In this document: piece by piece, positions 16,378-24,967 of the stretch
Numbering within the stretch: position 1 is the first letter of the stretch
Layout of the letters: the number at the start of each line of letters is the position of its first letter
NCBI GenBank assembly: GCA_021203305.1
Contig: JAJQBK010000026.1
Span: 1-64,000, forward strand
Direction of reading: 5' to 3'
DNA: 64,000 nt
DNA from: Lachnospiraceae bacterium
GTDB taxonomy: Bacteria > Bacillota > Clostridia > Lachnospirales > Lachnospiraceae
Translations under genes and position numbers: made by a program
Notes under the pieces: generated by a model
The model's database searches: none
What the model was told of the DNA's origin: nothing
Seen by the model: the letters and a program-made list of their open reading frames with translations, nothing else

Positions 16378-18173
16378 AAAAATATTTATTTTTCGCGATT
16401 CTGGCTCCCCTTTTCATGATCGGGGAGGTTTCCATGGATCTGATCCAGCCCAGCTTTATGAGCACCATCGTGGATGAGGGCGTGCTGGGACTGTCAAATG
16501 GCGGGGTGGGCGATCTAAGTATCGTGCTGAACACGGGGCTGAAAATGATTCTGTGTGTGGTCATCGGCGGCTCCTGCGGCGTGCTGTGCGGCGTTTTTTC
16601 CAACCTGTGCGCCCAGAATTTCGGCAACGACATGCGCAAGGACGCTTTCCGGCGGATCATGTCCCTGTCCTTCGAGCAGACAGATCAGTTTTCCACCGGC
16701 TCTCTGGTGACCCGGACCACCAACGACATCACACAGATCCAGAATATGATCCAGCAATGCATCTGGGGCTTTATCCGCCAGCTTGTGTTCATGGTCGGCG
16801 GCGTTGCCTGCATGATTTCCATGGACATCAGCTTTGGAATCATCGCCCTGTGCGCGTTCCCCTTCCTCATCGTGTGCATTGTATTTTTTCTCTCAAAAAT
16901 CACACCCTTTTTCAGCATCCTGCAGGAGAAGCTTGACCATGTCAACAGCGTCATGCAGGAAAATGTGGCCGGCGCCCGTGTGGTCAAGGCCTATGTCAGG
17001 GAGGACTATGAGACAGACCGGTTTGGAAAAGCCAATCAGGATCTGGTGGATACTCAGCTGCACATTCTGCTGCTGCTCTCCTACATGACCCCCATCATGA
17101 ATATCGTTCTAAATATCGCTGTGGTCGCTGTTATTTACGTGGGCAGTATCCGGGTACAGACCGTCGGCGTGACTCCCGGCAATATAATGGCGGCCATTAC
17201 TTATCTGACCTACATTTTAAACAGTGTCATGATGTTTGCCATGATTTTCCAGAGCATCTCCCGAGGCATGGCTTCCTGGCGCCGCATCAAGGAGGTTCTG
17301 GACTGTGAGCCGGTGATTGCGGACGGCACATCCGATGCGGCTGACGTCCTCCTCCCAAAACCGGACAGTCAGGAAACAGATGGCTCCATACCGGACAGCG
17401 GACAGAACCTGTCTGAAACCGGGCGAGTGGAGCTGCGCCATGTGTCCTTCGCCTATCCCGGCGGCAGCGGAGAACAGGTCCTGACCGACATCAATCTGAC
17501 CATCGAACCGGGAGAGACACTGGCCCTTCTGGGTGCCACAGGCAGCGGCAAATCCAGTCTGGTGAACCTGATTCCCCGGTTTTATGACGCCACAGAGGGC
17601 GAAGTCCTGGTAGACGGAAGAAACGTAAAGGATTACAGGGTTTCCGAGCTTCGGGACAGGATCGCCATCGCCCTGCAAAAGAGTGAGCTTTTCAGTAAAA
17701 CCATCCGGGAAAATATTTCATGGGGCTGTCCGGGCGCTTCCGATGAGGAAATCCTGGCCGCGGCCAGGGCCGCCCAGGCGACCGAATTCATCTTCTCAAA
17801 GCCGGAGGGGCTTGACACCATGGTGGCCGAAAAGGGCATGAGCCTCTCCGGAGGCCAGAAGCAGCGTCTCTCCATCAGCCGCGCGCTTTTAAAGCGCTCG
17901 GAAATCCTGATCTTCGACGATTCCACCAGCGCCCTGGATTTAAAGACGGAGGCAAAGCTGTATGAGGCGCTGCGGACCACATATCAGGATGTGACCAAGA
18001 TCATCATCGCGCAGAGAATTGCCTCTGTCCGCGGCGCGGACCGGATCGCCGTGATCGACAACGGACGGATTGTGGCCTGCGCCCCCCATGAGGAACTGAT
18101 GAAAAGCTGTGAGCTGTATCAGGACATCTACCGGTCCCAGCTGAAGGAAGGAGGCGAGATCTATGGCGAATAA
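16362..18173 (+). CDS. ABC exporter subunit with degenerate catalytic site
   Basis: 603 residues: six membrane helices (about 1-310) then a nucleotide-binding domain. Walker A GATGSGKS, signature LSGGQKQR and Walker B ILIFDDSTSALD are present. The residue after the Walker B Asp is Asp, not the catalytic Glu, and the H-loop reads AQR rather than AHR. This is the degenerate half of TM287/288- or BmrCD-like heterodimeric exporters. The next gene supplies the canonical half. Export of drugs or lipids is likely given the MarR regulator, but the substrate is unknown. Confidence 0.93.
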   Translation: MWKYLKKYLFFAILAPLFMIGEVSMDLIQPSFMSTIVDEGVLGLSNGGVGDLSIVLNTGLKMILCVVIGGSCGVLCGVFSNLCAQNFGNDMRKDAFRRIMSLSFEQTDQFSTGSLVTRTTNDITQIQNMIQQCIWGFIRQLVFMVGGVACMISMDISFGIIALCAFPFLIVCIVFFLSKITPFFSILQEKLDHVNSVMQENVAGARVVKAYVREDYETDRFGKANQDLVDTQLHILLLLSYMTPIMNIVLNIAVVAVIYVGSIRVQTVGVTPGNIMAAITYLTYILNSVMMFAMIFQSISRGMASWRRIKEVLDCEPVIADGTSDAADVLLPKPDSQETDGSIPDSGQNLSETGRVELRHVSFAYPGGSGEQVLTDINLTIEPGETLALLGATGSGKSSLVNLIPRFYDATEGEVLVDGRNVKDYRVSELRDRIAIALQKSELFSKTIRENISWGCPGASDEEILAAARAAQATEFIFSKPEGLDTMVAEKGMSLSGGQKQRLSISRALLKRSEILIFDDSTSALDLKTEAKLYEALRTTYQDVTKIIIAQRIASVRGADRIAVIDNGRIVACAPHEELMKSCELYQDIYRSQLKEGGEIYGE

Positions 18174-20040
18174 AGATTCCAATGGGAGCGGCGCCCCCTC
18201 ACAGGAAAGCCGGAATACCGGCGAAAAATCCTATCAGCCCTCCCGCGCCCAGAACAACATCCGGATCGGCGGACGAGGACCCGGACGGAACCTGGAGGTA
18301 GAAAAACCCAAAGACAGTATGCATGCTCTGAGCAGGCTCCTTCAGTATTTCAGCGCTGAAAAAGGTCTGATCGCAGGGCTCCTTCTGGTAGTCGTCTTTC
18401 TGGTGCTGTGTTCCGTTTTTGCTCCGAAGCTGCAGAGCGACGCTATCGATAAAATCACCAACGGAGACTTTGACAGCCTGCCTTCTGTGCTGATCCTTAT
18501 GATCGTGCTCTACGTAATCTCCGCCTTCAGCACATTGTTCCAGTCCAGAATCAGCGCCTTCTTGAGCCAGCGAATTGTCCGCCGGATGAGAGAGGACCTT
18601 TTCCGGAAGGTTGTCAATCTTCCCATTAAATATCTGGACACCCATTCCCACGGTGACATCATGAGCCGCATGACCAATGACGTGGAAAATATTTCCAACA
18701 TTGTATCCCAGTCCCTGAGCACCCTGGTCAACGGCGTTCTGACCATTATCGGGACTGTGATCATGATGGTCTGGATCTGCTGGCAGCTGGCCATTCTTTC
18801 CTGTGTGACAGTGATCCTGACTCTCATTGTGACCAAACTGATTTCCGGCAAAATGCGGACTTTTTCCAGAAAGCGCCAGCAGCTTCTCGGAGAGCTGAAC
18901 GGAACCGTGGAGGAAATGGTGACAGGATATAAGACTGTGGCCGCCTACAATCACCAGCCTCAGGTCATTGAGGAATTTGAGACGACCTCCGATGAGCTGA
19001 CCCGGGTAGGCATTATCGCTGAAGTCATCGGTGGCTCCATGGGACCTCTGATGAATGTAGTTAATAATATTGGATTCGTGCTGATCGCCGCTTTCGGAGG
19101 GTACTATGCCATCCACGGTCTGATTTCCGTGGGTGTCATTTCCGCCTTCATCGTCTATGCCAAGCAGTTTGGTCGTCCCATCAACATGATCGCGGAGGTC
19201 TACGGACAGATCATTACCGCTCTGGCCGGCGCGGAGAGAGTGTTCTCCATCATGGATGAAGCGGACGAGGACAAGAGCGGCTCCGGAACCATGGAGAACG
19301 CCAAAGGCGTCATTTCCTTCAGGAACGTGAATTTCTCCTACGTTCCCGGAAAGCAGGTGCTGTACGATTTCAGCCTGGACATTTACGCGGGGCATAAGGT
19401 CGCCCTGGTGGGCGCCACCGGCAGCGGCAAAACCACAGTGGTCAATCTGCTGATGCGTTTCTACGACATCGACAGCGGTGAAATTCTGATCGACGGTGTC
19501 AACATCAAAGATATTGACTGCAACACCCTGCGTAGAAATACCGCCATCGTCCTTCAGGATACCGTGCTGTTTTCGGACACGGTCCGCAACAACCTGAAAT
19601 ATTCCAACACCCAGGCCACGGATGAGGAGATGGAACGGGCCGCCCGCATGAGCAACAGCCACAATATGATCACCCATCTGCCAAAGGGTTACGACACCGA
19701 GCTGACCGAGTCCGGGCAGAACTTAAGCCAGGGCCAGCGCCAGCTCCTCTCCATCGGGCGCGCCTTTCTTGCTCAGCCCCGGATTCTGATTCTGGACGAG
19801 GCCACCTCCAGCGTGGACACCCGCACAGAGCAGAACATCCAGGACGCCATGGTAAAGCTGATGCAGGACCGCACCAGCGTGATCATCGCCCACCGTCTCT
19901 CCACCATCCGGGACGCGGACTACATCGTAGTCATGGATCAGGGCCAGATCGTGGAAACCGGCAATCATGAGGAGCTGATGGCCGCGCGGGGCAGGTATTA
20001 TGAGCTTTACATGACGCAGTTCGCGGGGAATCAGACGTAA
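18163..20040 (+). CDS. ABC exporter subunit, catalytically canonical
   Basis: 625 residues with six membrane helices and an ATPase domain. Walker A GATGSGKT, signature LSQGQRQ, Walker B ILILDEATSSVD with catalytic Glu, and H-loop IAHRLST are complete. A basic, Gly-rich extension of about 45 residues precedes the first helix. It overlaps the partner gene by 11 bases and would form a heterodimer with one full and one degenerate ATP site. A terminator follows at 20081. Confidence 0.94.
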   Translation: MANKDSNGSGAPSQESRNTGEKSYQPSRAQNNIRIGGRGPGRNLEVEKPKDSMHALSRLLQYFSAEKGLIAGLLLVVVFLVLCSVFAPKLQSDAIDKITNGDFDSLPSVLILMIVLYVISAFSTLFQSRISAFLSQRIVRRMREDLFRKVVNLPIKYLDTHSHGDIMSRMTNDVENISNIVSQSLSTLVNGVLTIIGTVIMMVWICWQLAILSCVTVILTLIVTKLISGKMRTFSRKRQQLLGELNGTVEEMVTGYKTVAAYNHQPQVIEEFETTSDELTRVGIIAEVIGGSMGPLMNVVNNIGFVLIAAFGGYYAIHGLISVGVISAFIVYAKQFGRPINMIAEVYGQIITALAGAERVFSIMDEADEDKSGSGTMENAKGVISFRNVNFSYVPGKQVLYDFSLDIYAGHKVALVGATGSGKTTVVNLLMRFYDIDSGEILIDGVNIKDIDCNTLRRNTAIVLQDTVLFSDTVRNNLKYSNTQATDEEMERAARMSNSHNMITHLPKGYDTELTESGQNLSQGQRQLLSIGRAFLAQPRILILDEATSSVDTRTEQNIQDAMVKLMQDRTSVIIAHRLSTIRDADYIVVMDQGQIVETGNHEELMAARGRYYELYMTQFAGNQT

Positions 20041-20080
20041 AACAGGCTTCATTTTATCTAAAACTTTCTCATAGACATTC

Positions 20081-20124
20081 AAAGAGAGGAATCGTGTTCA
20101 TTCAAGGCTCCTCTCTTTTATTTT
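20081..20124 (+). terminator. terminator of the exporter operon
   Basis: AAAGAGAGGA (20081-20090) pairs with TCCTCTCTTT (20109-20118), followed by TATTTTAT. A 10-bp perfect stem with an 18-base loop. Confidence 0.85.
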
Positions 20125-20174
20125 ATCTACAGACTGCACGCTCATCTGACATGGCGGCATTCAACACATCCGGT

Positions 20175-20222
20175 CAGCAACATTTTCATCAGCAACATCA
20201 TCAACATTTCTCAACAACATTT
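20175..20222 (+). repeat. four CAACAT direct repeats upstream of luxS
   Basis: CAACAT occurs at 20178, 20193, 20202 and 20215, in a 48-base stretch that also repeats CAGCAACAT. It ends 15 bases before the luxS -35 box. The 393-base gap from 20041 to 20433 otherwise holds a terminator, the luxS promoter and a 160-base leader with no recognised riboswitch. Confidence 0.55.
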
Positions 20223-20236
20223 CCTTCGGATATGCT

Positions 20237-20265
20237 TTGACATATCGTCAAAAACAAAGTATAGT
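20237..20265 (+). promoter_or_regulatory. promoter of luxS
   Basis: Perfect TTGACA (20237-20242), 17 bp, TATAGT (20260-20265). Transcription would start near 20272, giving a leader of about 160 bases. Confidence 0.85.
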
Positions 20266-20433
20266 ATATCTGTGTGGCGTCCGGCTGTTCTTTTATTATA
20301 TGATTAAAGCGGCAAAAGGGTATGATACCATGGATTGCTTCGCAAAAAACGGCCCCGCACAAATATCTTCATTTTATGAAAGAGTATCCATTTCTCCTTC
20401 ATGAAGAACCATCTTTTCGGGAGTTTTATCATT

Positions 20434-20913
20434 ATGGAAAAAATCGCGAGCTTCACTATAGACCACATCCGTTTATTGCCAGGCATATATGTGTCCCGGA
20501 AGGATCAGATCGGCGCCGAAACGGTGACCACCTTCGATATCCGCATGACCGCCCCCAACCGGGAGCCTGTCATGAATACAGCGGAGGTTCACACCATTGA
20601 GCACCTGGGCGCAACATTTTTGCGCAATCATCCTCAGTGGAAGGACAGCGTCATTTATTTCGGCCCCATGGGCTGCAGGACCGGCTTTTATCTGCTTCTG
20701 GCAGGCGACCTGGAAAGCCGGGATATCGTGCCCCTGATGGAGGAGATGTTTTCCTTTATAGCGAAGTTTGAGGGCGAGGTGCCGGGCGCGTCGCCAAAGG
20801 ACTGCGGTAATTATCTGGATATGAACCTGGGGATGACAAAGCTGCTGTCTCAAAAGTTTCTGGATGAGGTGATCCAGGATATCGGCGATGAGAGATTATA
20901 TTATCCGCAATAA
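20434..20913 (+). CDS. luxS: S-ribosylhomocysteine lyase
   Basis: 159 residues. It cleaves S-ribosylhomocysteine to homocysteine and the autoinducer-2 precursor DPD in the cytoplasm. Metal ligands His53 and His57 (HTIEH) and Cys124 (KDCGNY) and the catalytic Cys81 (GPMGCRTGFY) are all present. The length is typical. The start ATG at 20434 has GGGAG ten bases upstream; earlier in-frame ATGs add residues not seen in the family. The partner enzyme, MTA/SAH nucleosidase, is encoded 3.3 kb downstream at 24259, with the proline genes between. Confidence 0.96.
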   Translation: MEKIASFTIDHIRLLPGIYVSRKDQIGAETVTTFDIRMTAPNREPVMNTAEVHTIEHLGATFLRNHPQWKDSVIYFGPMGCRTGFYLLLAGDLESRDIVPLMEEMFSFIAKFEGEVPGASPKDCGNYLDMNLGMTKLLSQKFLDEVIQDIGDERLYYPQ

Positions 20914-20980
20914 AAACGGAAATCAGAAAACCATTCCTATTCACAGCAACAGAAAGTCAGATTTTGAAAGCTATAAACCT

Positions 20981-21009
20981 TTGATGTATGAAATAAAGCA
21001 GAATATATT
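20981..21009 (+). promoter_or_regulatory. possible promoter of proBA
   Basis: TTGATG (20981-20986), 17 bp, TATATT (21004-21009). The start of transcription would fall inside the 5' arm of the following hairpin, so the whole hairpin would be present only in read-through RNA from luxS. Confidence 0.45.
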
Positions 21010-21083
21010 GTATCTATTGTAAAGTCGGCTGACAACCGGCCGTTTATGAGCCGTCTTATCAGCTTTACATAGATACATTTTTT
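21009..21083 (+). terminator. hairpin plus U6 directly abutting the proB ribosome site
   Basis: TGTATCTA (21009-21016), one unpaired T, then TGTAAAG (21018-21024) pair with CTTTACA (21063-21069) and TAGATACA (21070-21077): 15 bp with a single bulge. Six T residues follow (21078-21083), and then GGAG of proB begins. An inner CGGCT/AGCCG hairpin and alternative CGGC/GCCG or CTGA/TCAG pairings lie within. It could terminate luxS transcripts, attenuate proBA, or serve as an operator. Confidence 0.65.
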
Positions 21084-21093
21084 GGAGATTATT

Positions 21094-21870
21094 ATGCGAA
21101 TTGTAATAAAAGTCGGCACCTCCACTCTGGCCCACGCTACCGGGAACACCAATATCCGGCGCATGGAAACCCTGTGTAGGGTGCTCAGCGATATAAAAAA
21201 CGCCGGCCATGAGGTGCTGCTGGTTTCCTCCGGCGCCACCGGCATGGGCTCCGGCAAGCTGGGGCTTCTCAAAAAACCGGAGGACATTTCCACCAAGCAG
21301 GCTGCTGCCGCTGTGGGTCAGTGCGAGCTGATGTACACCTATGACAAATTATTTCAGCAGTATAATCACTGCGTGGCGCAGGTGCTGCTGACCCGCTCCG
21401 ACATCGAAGACCCAACCCGGAGAGCCCATTTGCACAATACCTTTTTCCGGCTGCTGGACTTCCATGTGCTGCCTGTCATCAATGAAAATGACTCCGTGGC
21501 CACAGAAGAATTTTTCATCGGAGAGAATGACTCTCTGGCGGCTCTGGTTTCCACTATCGTGGAAGCCGATCTGGTGGTACTGCTCTCCGATATTGACGGG
21601 CTGTTCACCGCAGACCCGCGCAATAACCCCGATGCGAAACTGATTGAAAGGGTGGAGGAGATCACTCCTCAAATGCTGCAGCAGGCCGGCGGCAGCGGCA
21701 GCGACTTTGGAAGCGGAGGCATGGCCGCCAAGCTGAATGCTGCCCAGATTGCCACGGAAGCCGGAATCGACATGGTCATTGCCAACGGCGCACATCCGGA
21801 GATTTTATATGATATTATCGAGGGCAAAAATATCGGCACCCGTTTCGTTGCCCGAAAGGAGGCATTATGA
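21094..21870 (+). CDS. proB: glutamate 5-kinase, short form without PUA domain
   Basis: 258 residues. It phosphorylates glutamate in the first step of proline synthesis. The amino-acid-kinase domain is complete: [12 protein letters not shown] at the N-terminus, [20 protein letters not shown] and [14 protein letters not shown]. The C-terminal PUA domain of the E. coli enzyme is absent, as in many short bacterial forms. The ATG at 21094 has GGAG six bases upstream. The stop overlaps proA by four bases. Regulation may involve the hairpin immediately upstream; no T-box is visible. Confidence 0.95.
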   Translation: MRIVIKVGTSTLAHATGNTNIRRMETLCRVLSDIKNAGHEVLLVSSGATGMGSGKLGLLKKPEDISTKQAAAAVGQCELMYTYDKLFQQYNHCVAQVLLTRSDIEDPTRRAHLHNTFFRLLDFHVLPVINENDSVATEEFFIGENDSLAALVSTIVEADLVVLLSDIDGLFTADPRNNPDAKLIERVEEITPQMLQQAGGSGSDFGSGGMAAKLNAAQIATEAGIDMVIANGAHPEILYDIIEGKNIGTRFVARKEAL

Positions 21871-23126
21871 TCACCACCGCGGAAATTCTCACCCGGGCGA
21901 AAGCCGCCGCGCCCAGTCTGCTCACCGTCACCACGGAGCAGAAGAATCAGGCTCTGGAGGCTATGGCCGCCGCCCTTCTGGCGCAGGCAGATCACATTCT
22001 GGCGGAAAACCAAAAGGACATGGAACGTGCTAAAGGCCATATTTCCGACGTCATGCTGGACCGGCTGCTGCTGACCGGCTCACGAATTCAGGCGATGGCA
22101 GAGGGCATGATCGCCGTAGCCAAGTTACCGGATCCGGTGGGACGTATTCTGAAGGAAACAGTGAGGCCTGACGGCCTGATCATACAGAAGCGGGCGGTGC
22201 CTATGGGCGTTATTGCCATTATTTATGAGAGCCGTCCCAACGTCACCAGCGACGCCGCCGCTCTCTGCATCAAAAGTGGCAATGGCTGTGTGCTTCGGGG
22301 AGGCAAGGAGGCCTTTTTGTCCGCCAATGCCATCACGGAAGCCATGAGAGACGGCCTGAAAGAAGCTGGGCTGAATCCGGATCTGGTACAGCTTGTACAG
22401 GACACAACCCGGCAAAGCTCCATGGAGCTGATGACCGCCAACGGTTATGTGGACCTCTTAATTCCCCGCGGCGGCGCGGGGCTGATCAGAGCCTGTGTGG
22501 AAAACGCCACCGTCAACTGCATTGAAACCGGCACCGGCATCTGCCACATCTATGTGGATAAATCCGCTGACCTGAATATGGCGCTGGACATCATTGACAA
22601 CGCCAAGACCAGCCGCCCCAGCGTATGCAACGCGGAGGAGGTCTGCATTGTTCATTCCGCCGCAGCTGAGCAATTTCTGCCTATGCTGAAAGCTCGTCTT
22701 GTGGATGAGCGCGCTGCCGCCGGCCTTACCCCCGTAGAGCTTCGGCTGGAAGAGCGCGCCGCACAGATCATTTCCGGAACGGTTGCGGGTGAAAAGGACT
22801 TTGATACCGAGTTTCTGGATTATATTCTGGCTGTAAAGGTAGTGGATTCCGTGGAGGAGGCCATAGCCCATATTTCGGCCCACACCACCCACCATTCAGA
22901 GGCAATTATCACCAGTGATACCTCCGCCGCTGATTTATTTACCCAATGTATTGACGCCGCGGCTGTGTATGTGAACGCCTCTACACGGTTCACGGACGGA
23001 GGAGAGTTTGGCCTGGGCTGCGAGATGGGAATCTCCACCCAGAAGCTTCACGCCAGAGGGCCCATGGGGCTGGAGGAGCTGACCTCCTATAAGTATATTA
23101 TTCACGGGAATGGACATGTGCGTTAA
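21867..23126 (+). CDS. proA: glutamate-5-semialdehyde dehydrogenase (gamma-glutamyl phosphate reductase)
   Basis: 419 residues, normal length. It reduces glutamyl 5-phosphate with NADPH, the second proline-synthesis step. The family blocks are intact: [17 protein letters not shown], the glycine-rich LRGGKEA, and the catalytic Cys in [12 protein letters not shown]-terminal [25 protein letters not shown] block is typical. The ATGA overlap with proB indicates coupling, which fits channelling of the labile acyl phosphate. Confidence 0.96.
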   Translation: MITTAEILTRAKAAAPSLLTVTTEQKNQALEAMAAALLAQADHILAENQKDMERAKGHISDVMLDRLLLTGSRIQAMAEGMIAVAKLPDPVGRILKETVRPDGLIIQKRAVPMGVIAIIYESRPNVTSDAAALCIKSGNGCVLRGGKEAFLSANAITEAMRDGLKEAGLNPDLVQLVQDTTRQSSMELMTANGYVDLLIPRGGAGLIRACVENATVNCIETGTGICHIYVDKSADLNMALDIIDNAKTSRPSVCNAEEVCIVHSAAAEQFLPMLKARLVDERAAAGLTPVELRLEERAAQIISGTVAGEKDFDTEFLDYILAVKVVDSVEEAIAHISAHTTHHSEAIITSDTSAADLFTQCIDAAAVYVNASTRFTDGGEFGLGCEMGISTQKLHARGPMGLEELTSYKYIIHGNGHVR

Positions 23127-23314
23127 GTTACCATAAACGTCTCCTTACGATTTTTTACAATAGGAATGACTGTAAAATTTCTTTACTACGGCGAGGCTTT
23201 TATGGCCTGTGATTCATGTATTAGACGGTGCAAGATGCATAAGTTATTTTGTAACAGTTCCTTACTGCAACAATCAGCTCGCGAATGTATTTTGCCTGAA
23301 AAAAGGAGTTTTCT

Positions 23315-24118
23315 ATGTACACTGCAGGTTTTATCGGCTGCGGCAATATGGGTTCCGCCATTGCCGCCGCTGTCTCGAAGGTCATTGAGCCCTCTCAAAT
23401 ATTAGCAGCAAATAAAACCCACGCAAAAGCGGAAGCACTGGCCGAAAGGCTGGGCTGCCGCGCCGGCAGCAATACTGCTGTGGCTGAAGGCTGCACCTAT
23501 ATTTTTCTCGGTGTGAAACCCCATGTGATGGCGGATATGCTCATGCCTCTGCAGCCCATACTGCAAAAGCGGACAGACACCTTTGTGCTGGTAACCATGG
23601 CCGCCGGTCTTTCCATCTCAGACATCCAGGCTTTTGCCGGCGGTTCCTATCCGGTAATCCGCATCATGCCCAACACCCCTGTTTCCATTGGAAAGGGAAT
23701 GATTCAGGCCTGCGCCTCCCCGGAAGTGGATGAGACTTCCCTGAAGGAATTCCAAAAGCTTATGGCAGCCTGCGGACGGCTGGATTTTCTGCCGGAGAAC
23801 CTGATCGATGTGGCCAGCGCCCTGTCCGGCTGCGGACCGGCGTATGTGTACCTGTTTATCGAGGCGCTCGCTGACGGCGCCGTGGAATGCGGGCTGCCCC
23901 GGCAAAAGGCCATGGATTACGTCTGCCAGACACTGATCGGCGCGGCATCCCTGGCACTGGAGAGCGGGAAGCATCCGGGCGAGCTCAAAGACGCAGTTTG
24001 CTCTCCCGGCGGCACCACCATTGCCGGTGTACATGCCCTGGAAAAGGACGGCTTCCGCAATGCCGCCATGGATGCGGTAAAGGCCGCCTATGACAAGACA
24101 AAACAATTGAAAAATTAA
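23315..24118 (+). CDS. proC: pyrroline-5-carboxylate reductase
   Basis: 267 residues. It catalyses the last proline step, reducing pyrroline-5-carboxylate with NAD(P)H. The Rossmann N-terminus GFIGCGNMGSAIA, IRIMPNTPVSIGKGM, and the C-terminal GCGPAYVYLFIEALADGAV and SPGGTTIAGVHALE blocks are all present. AAAGGAG precedes the ATG. The 188-base gap from proA holds no clear promoter or terminator, so proBAC may be one unit. Confidence 0.96.
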   Translation: MYTAGFIGCGNMGSAIAAAVSKVIEPSQILAANKTHAKAEALAERLGCRAGSNTAVAEGCTYIFLGVKPHVMADMLMPLQPILQKRTDTFVLVTMAAGLSISDIQAFAGGSYPVIRIMPNTPVSIGKGMIQACASPEVDETSLKEFQKLMAACGRLDFLPENLIDVASALSGCGPAYVYLFIEALADGAVECGLPRQKAMDYVCQTLIGAASLALESGKHPGELKDAVCSPGGTTIAGVHALEKDGFRNAAMDAVKAAYDKTKQLKN

Positions 24119-24258
24119 AGGCTTTCATTTCAAGCAAAATCCTGAAAGCTCATTCATAAATACGAATGCACACCCGTAGGTCATACCTTGTGTAAGTGTT
24201 CGATTAATAACCTTGCGACCCTGGTATTATCAGATAGCAGGAAATGGAGAATTCTTAA

Positions 24259-24957
24259 ATGAGTAAGATTGGAATCATCGGCGCCATGGAACTGGAGGTC
24301 GCCGCTTTAAAGAAACAGATGACCTGTGAAAATAAGCTGACCTGTGCCGGCATGGAATTCTGGGAAGGGAAATTAAACGACGTCAGTGTCGTTATTGTAC
24401 AGAGCGGCATCGGCAAGGTTCTGGCCGGCATCTGTGTCCAGATACTGGCGGACAAATTTCACGTCACCCATGTAATCAACACCGGCGTGGCCGGTTCCCT
24501 GAACGCCTCGCTGGATATTGGCGACATCGTAGTGTCTCAGGATGCTGTCTATCATGACTTTGATGTGACAAAGCTTGGCTACGCGCCCGGACAGGTCCCC
24601 GGTCGTGATACGATCAGTTTTGCCGCCGATCCGACGCTGATCGCTGCCGCCATAGAAAGCTGCGAACAAGTCAATCCGGATATCCATTGTGTTGTAGGAC
24701 GGGTTGCCAACGGCGACCAGTTTGTTTCCGACCAGGAAACCAAAGAACGTATTATCCGTATGTTTGACGGCTTCTGCGCTGAAATGGAGGGCTGTGCCAT
24801 CGCCCAGGCCGCCACCGCCAATGGCATTCCTTTTGTCGTTATCCGCGCCATCTCCGACAAGGCGGACGACAGCGCACAGATGGATTACCCCACCTTTGAA
24901 AGGGCCGCCGCGCACCACAGCGCCCTGCTGGTGGCGGATATGGTCAAAAGAATCTAA
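24259..24957 (+). CDS. mtnN: 5'-methylthioadenosine/S-adenosylhomocysteine nucleosidase
   Basis: 232 residues. It splits MTA and SAH into adenine and the thioribose derivative, producing the S-ribosylhomocysteine used by LuxS. IGIIGAMELEV carries the catalytic Glu near residue 12; NTGVAGSLN, EMEGCAIAQ and the AISDKAD Asp near residue 197 complete the active site. The ATG has GGAG several bases upstream. A hairpin CTTTCA/TGAAAG after proC at about 24122-24151 lacks a U-tract. Confidence 0.95.
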   Translation: MSKIGIIGAMELEVAALKKQMTCENKLTCAGMEFWEGKLNDVSVVIVQSGIGKVLAGICVQILADKFHVTHVINTGVAGSLNASLDIGDIVVSQDAVYHDFDVTKLGYAPGQVPGRDTISFAADPTLIAAAIESCEQVNPDIHCVVGRVANGDQFVSDQETKERIIRMFDGFCAEMEGCAIAQAATANGIPFVVIRAISDKADDSAQMDYPTFERAAAHHSALLVADMVKRI

Positions 24958-24967
24958 AGGAGCTGAC

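Noticed and set aside
20322-20600. A 92-codon frame starting in the luxS leader and overlapping luxS
   Set aside because: Poor ribosome site, and the second half is just the alternative frame of luxS.
20914-21093. T-box riboswitch upstream of proB
   Set aside because: The T-box bulge sequence (TGGNACC type) and specifier architecture are absent, and the space is too short.
23166-23405. Small Cys-rich frame between proA and proC
   Set aside because: Its ribosome site is weak and it runs into proC in another frame. Spacing of the Cys residues matches no family I can name.
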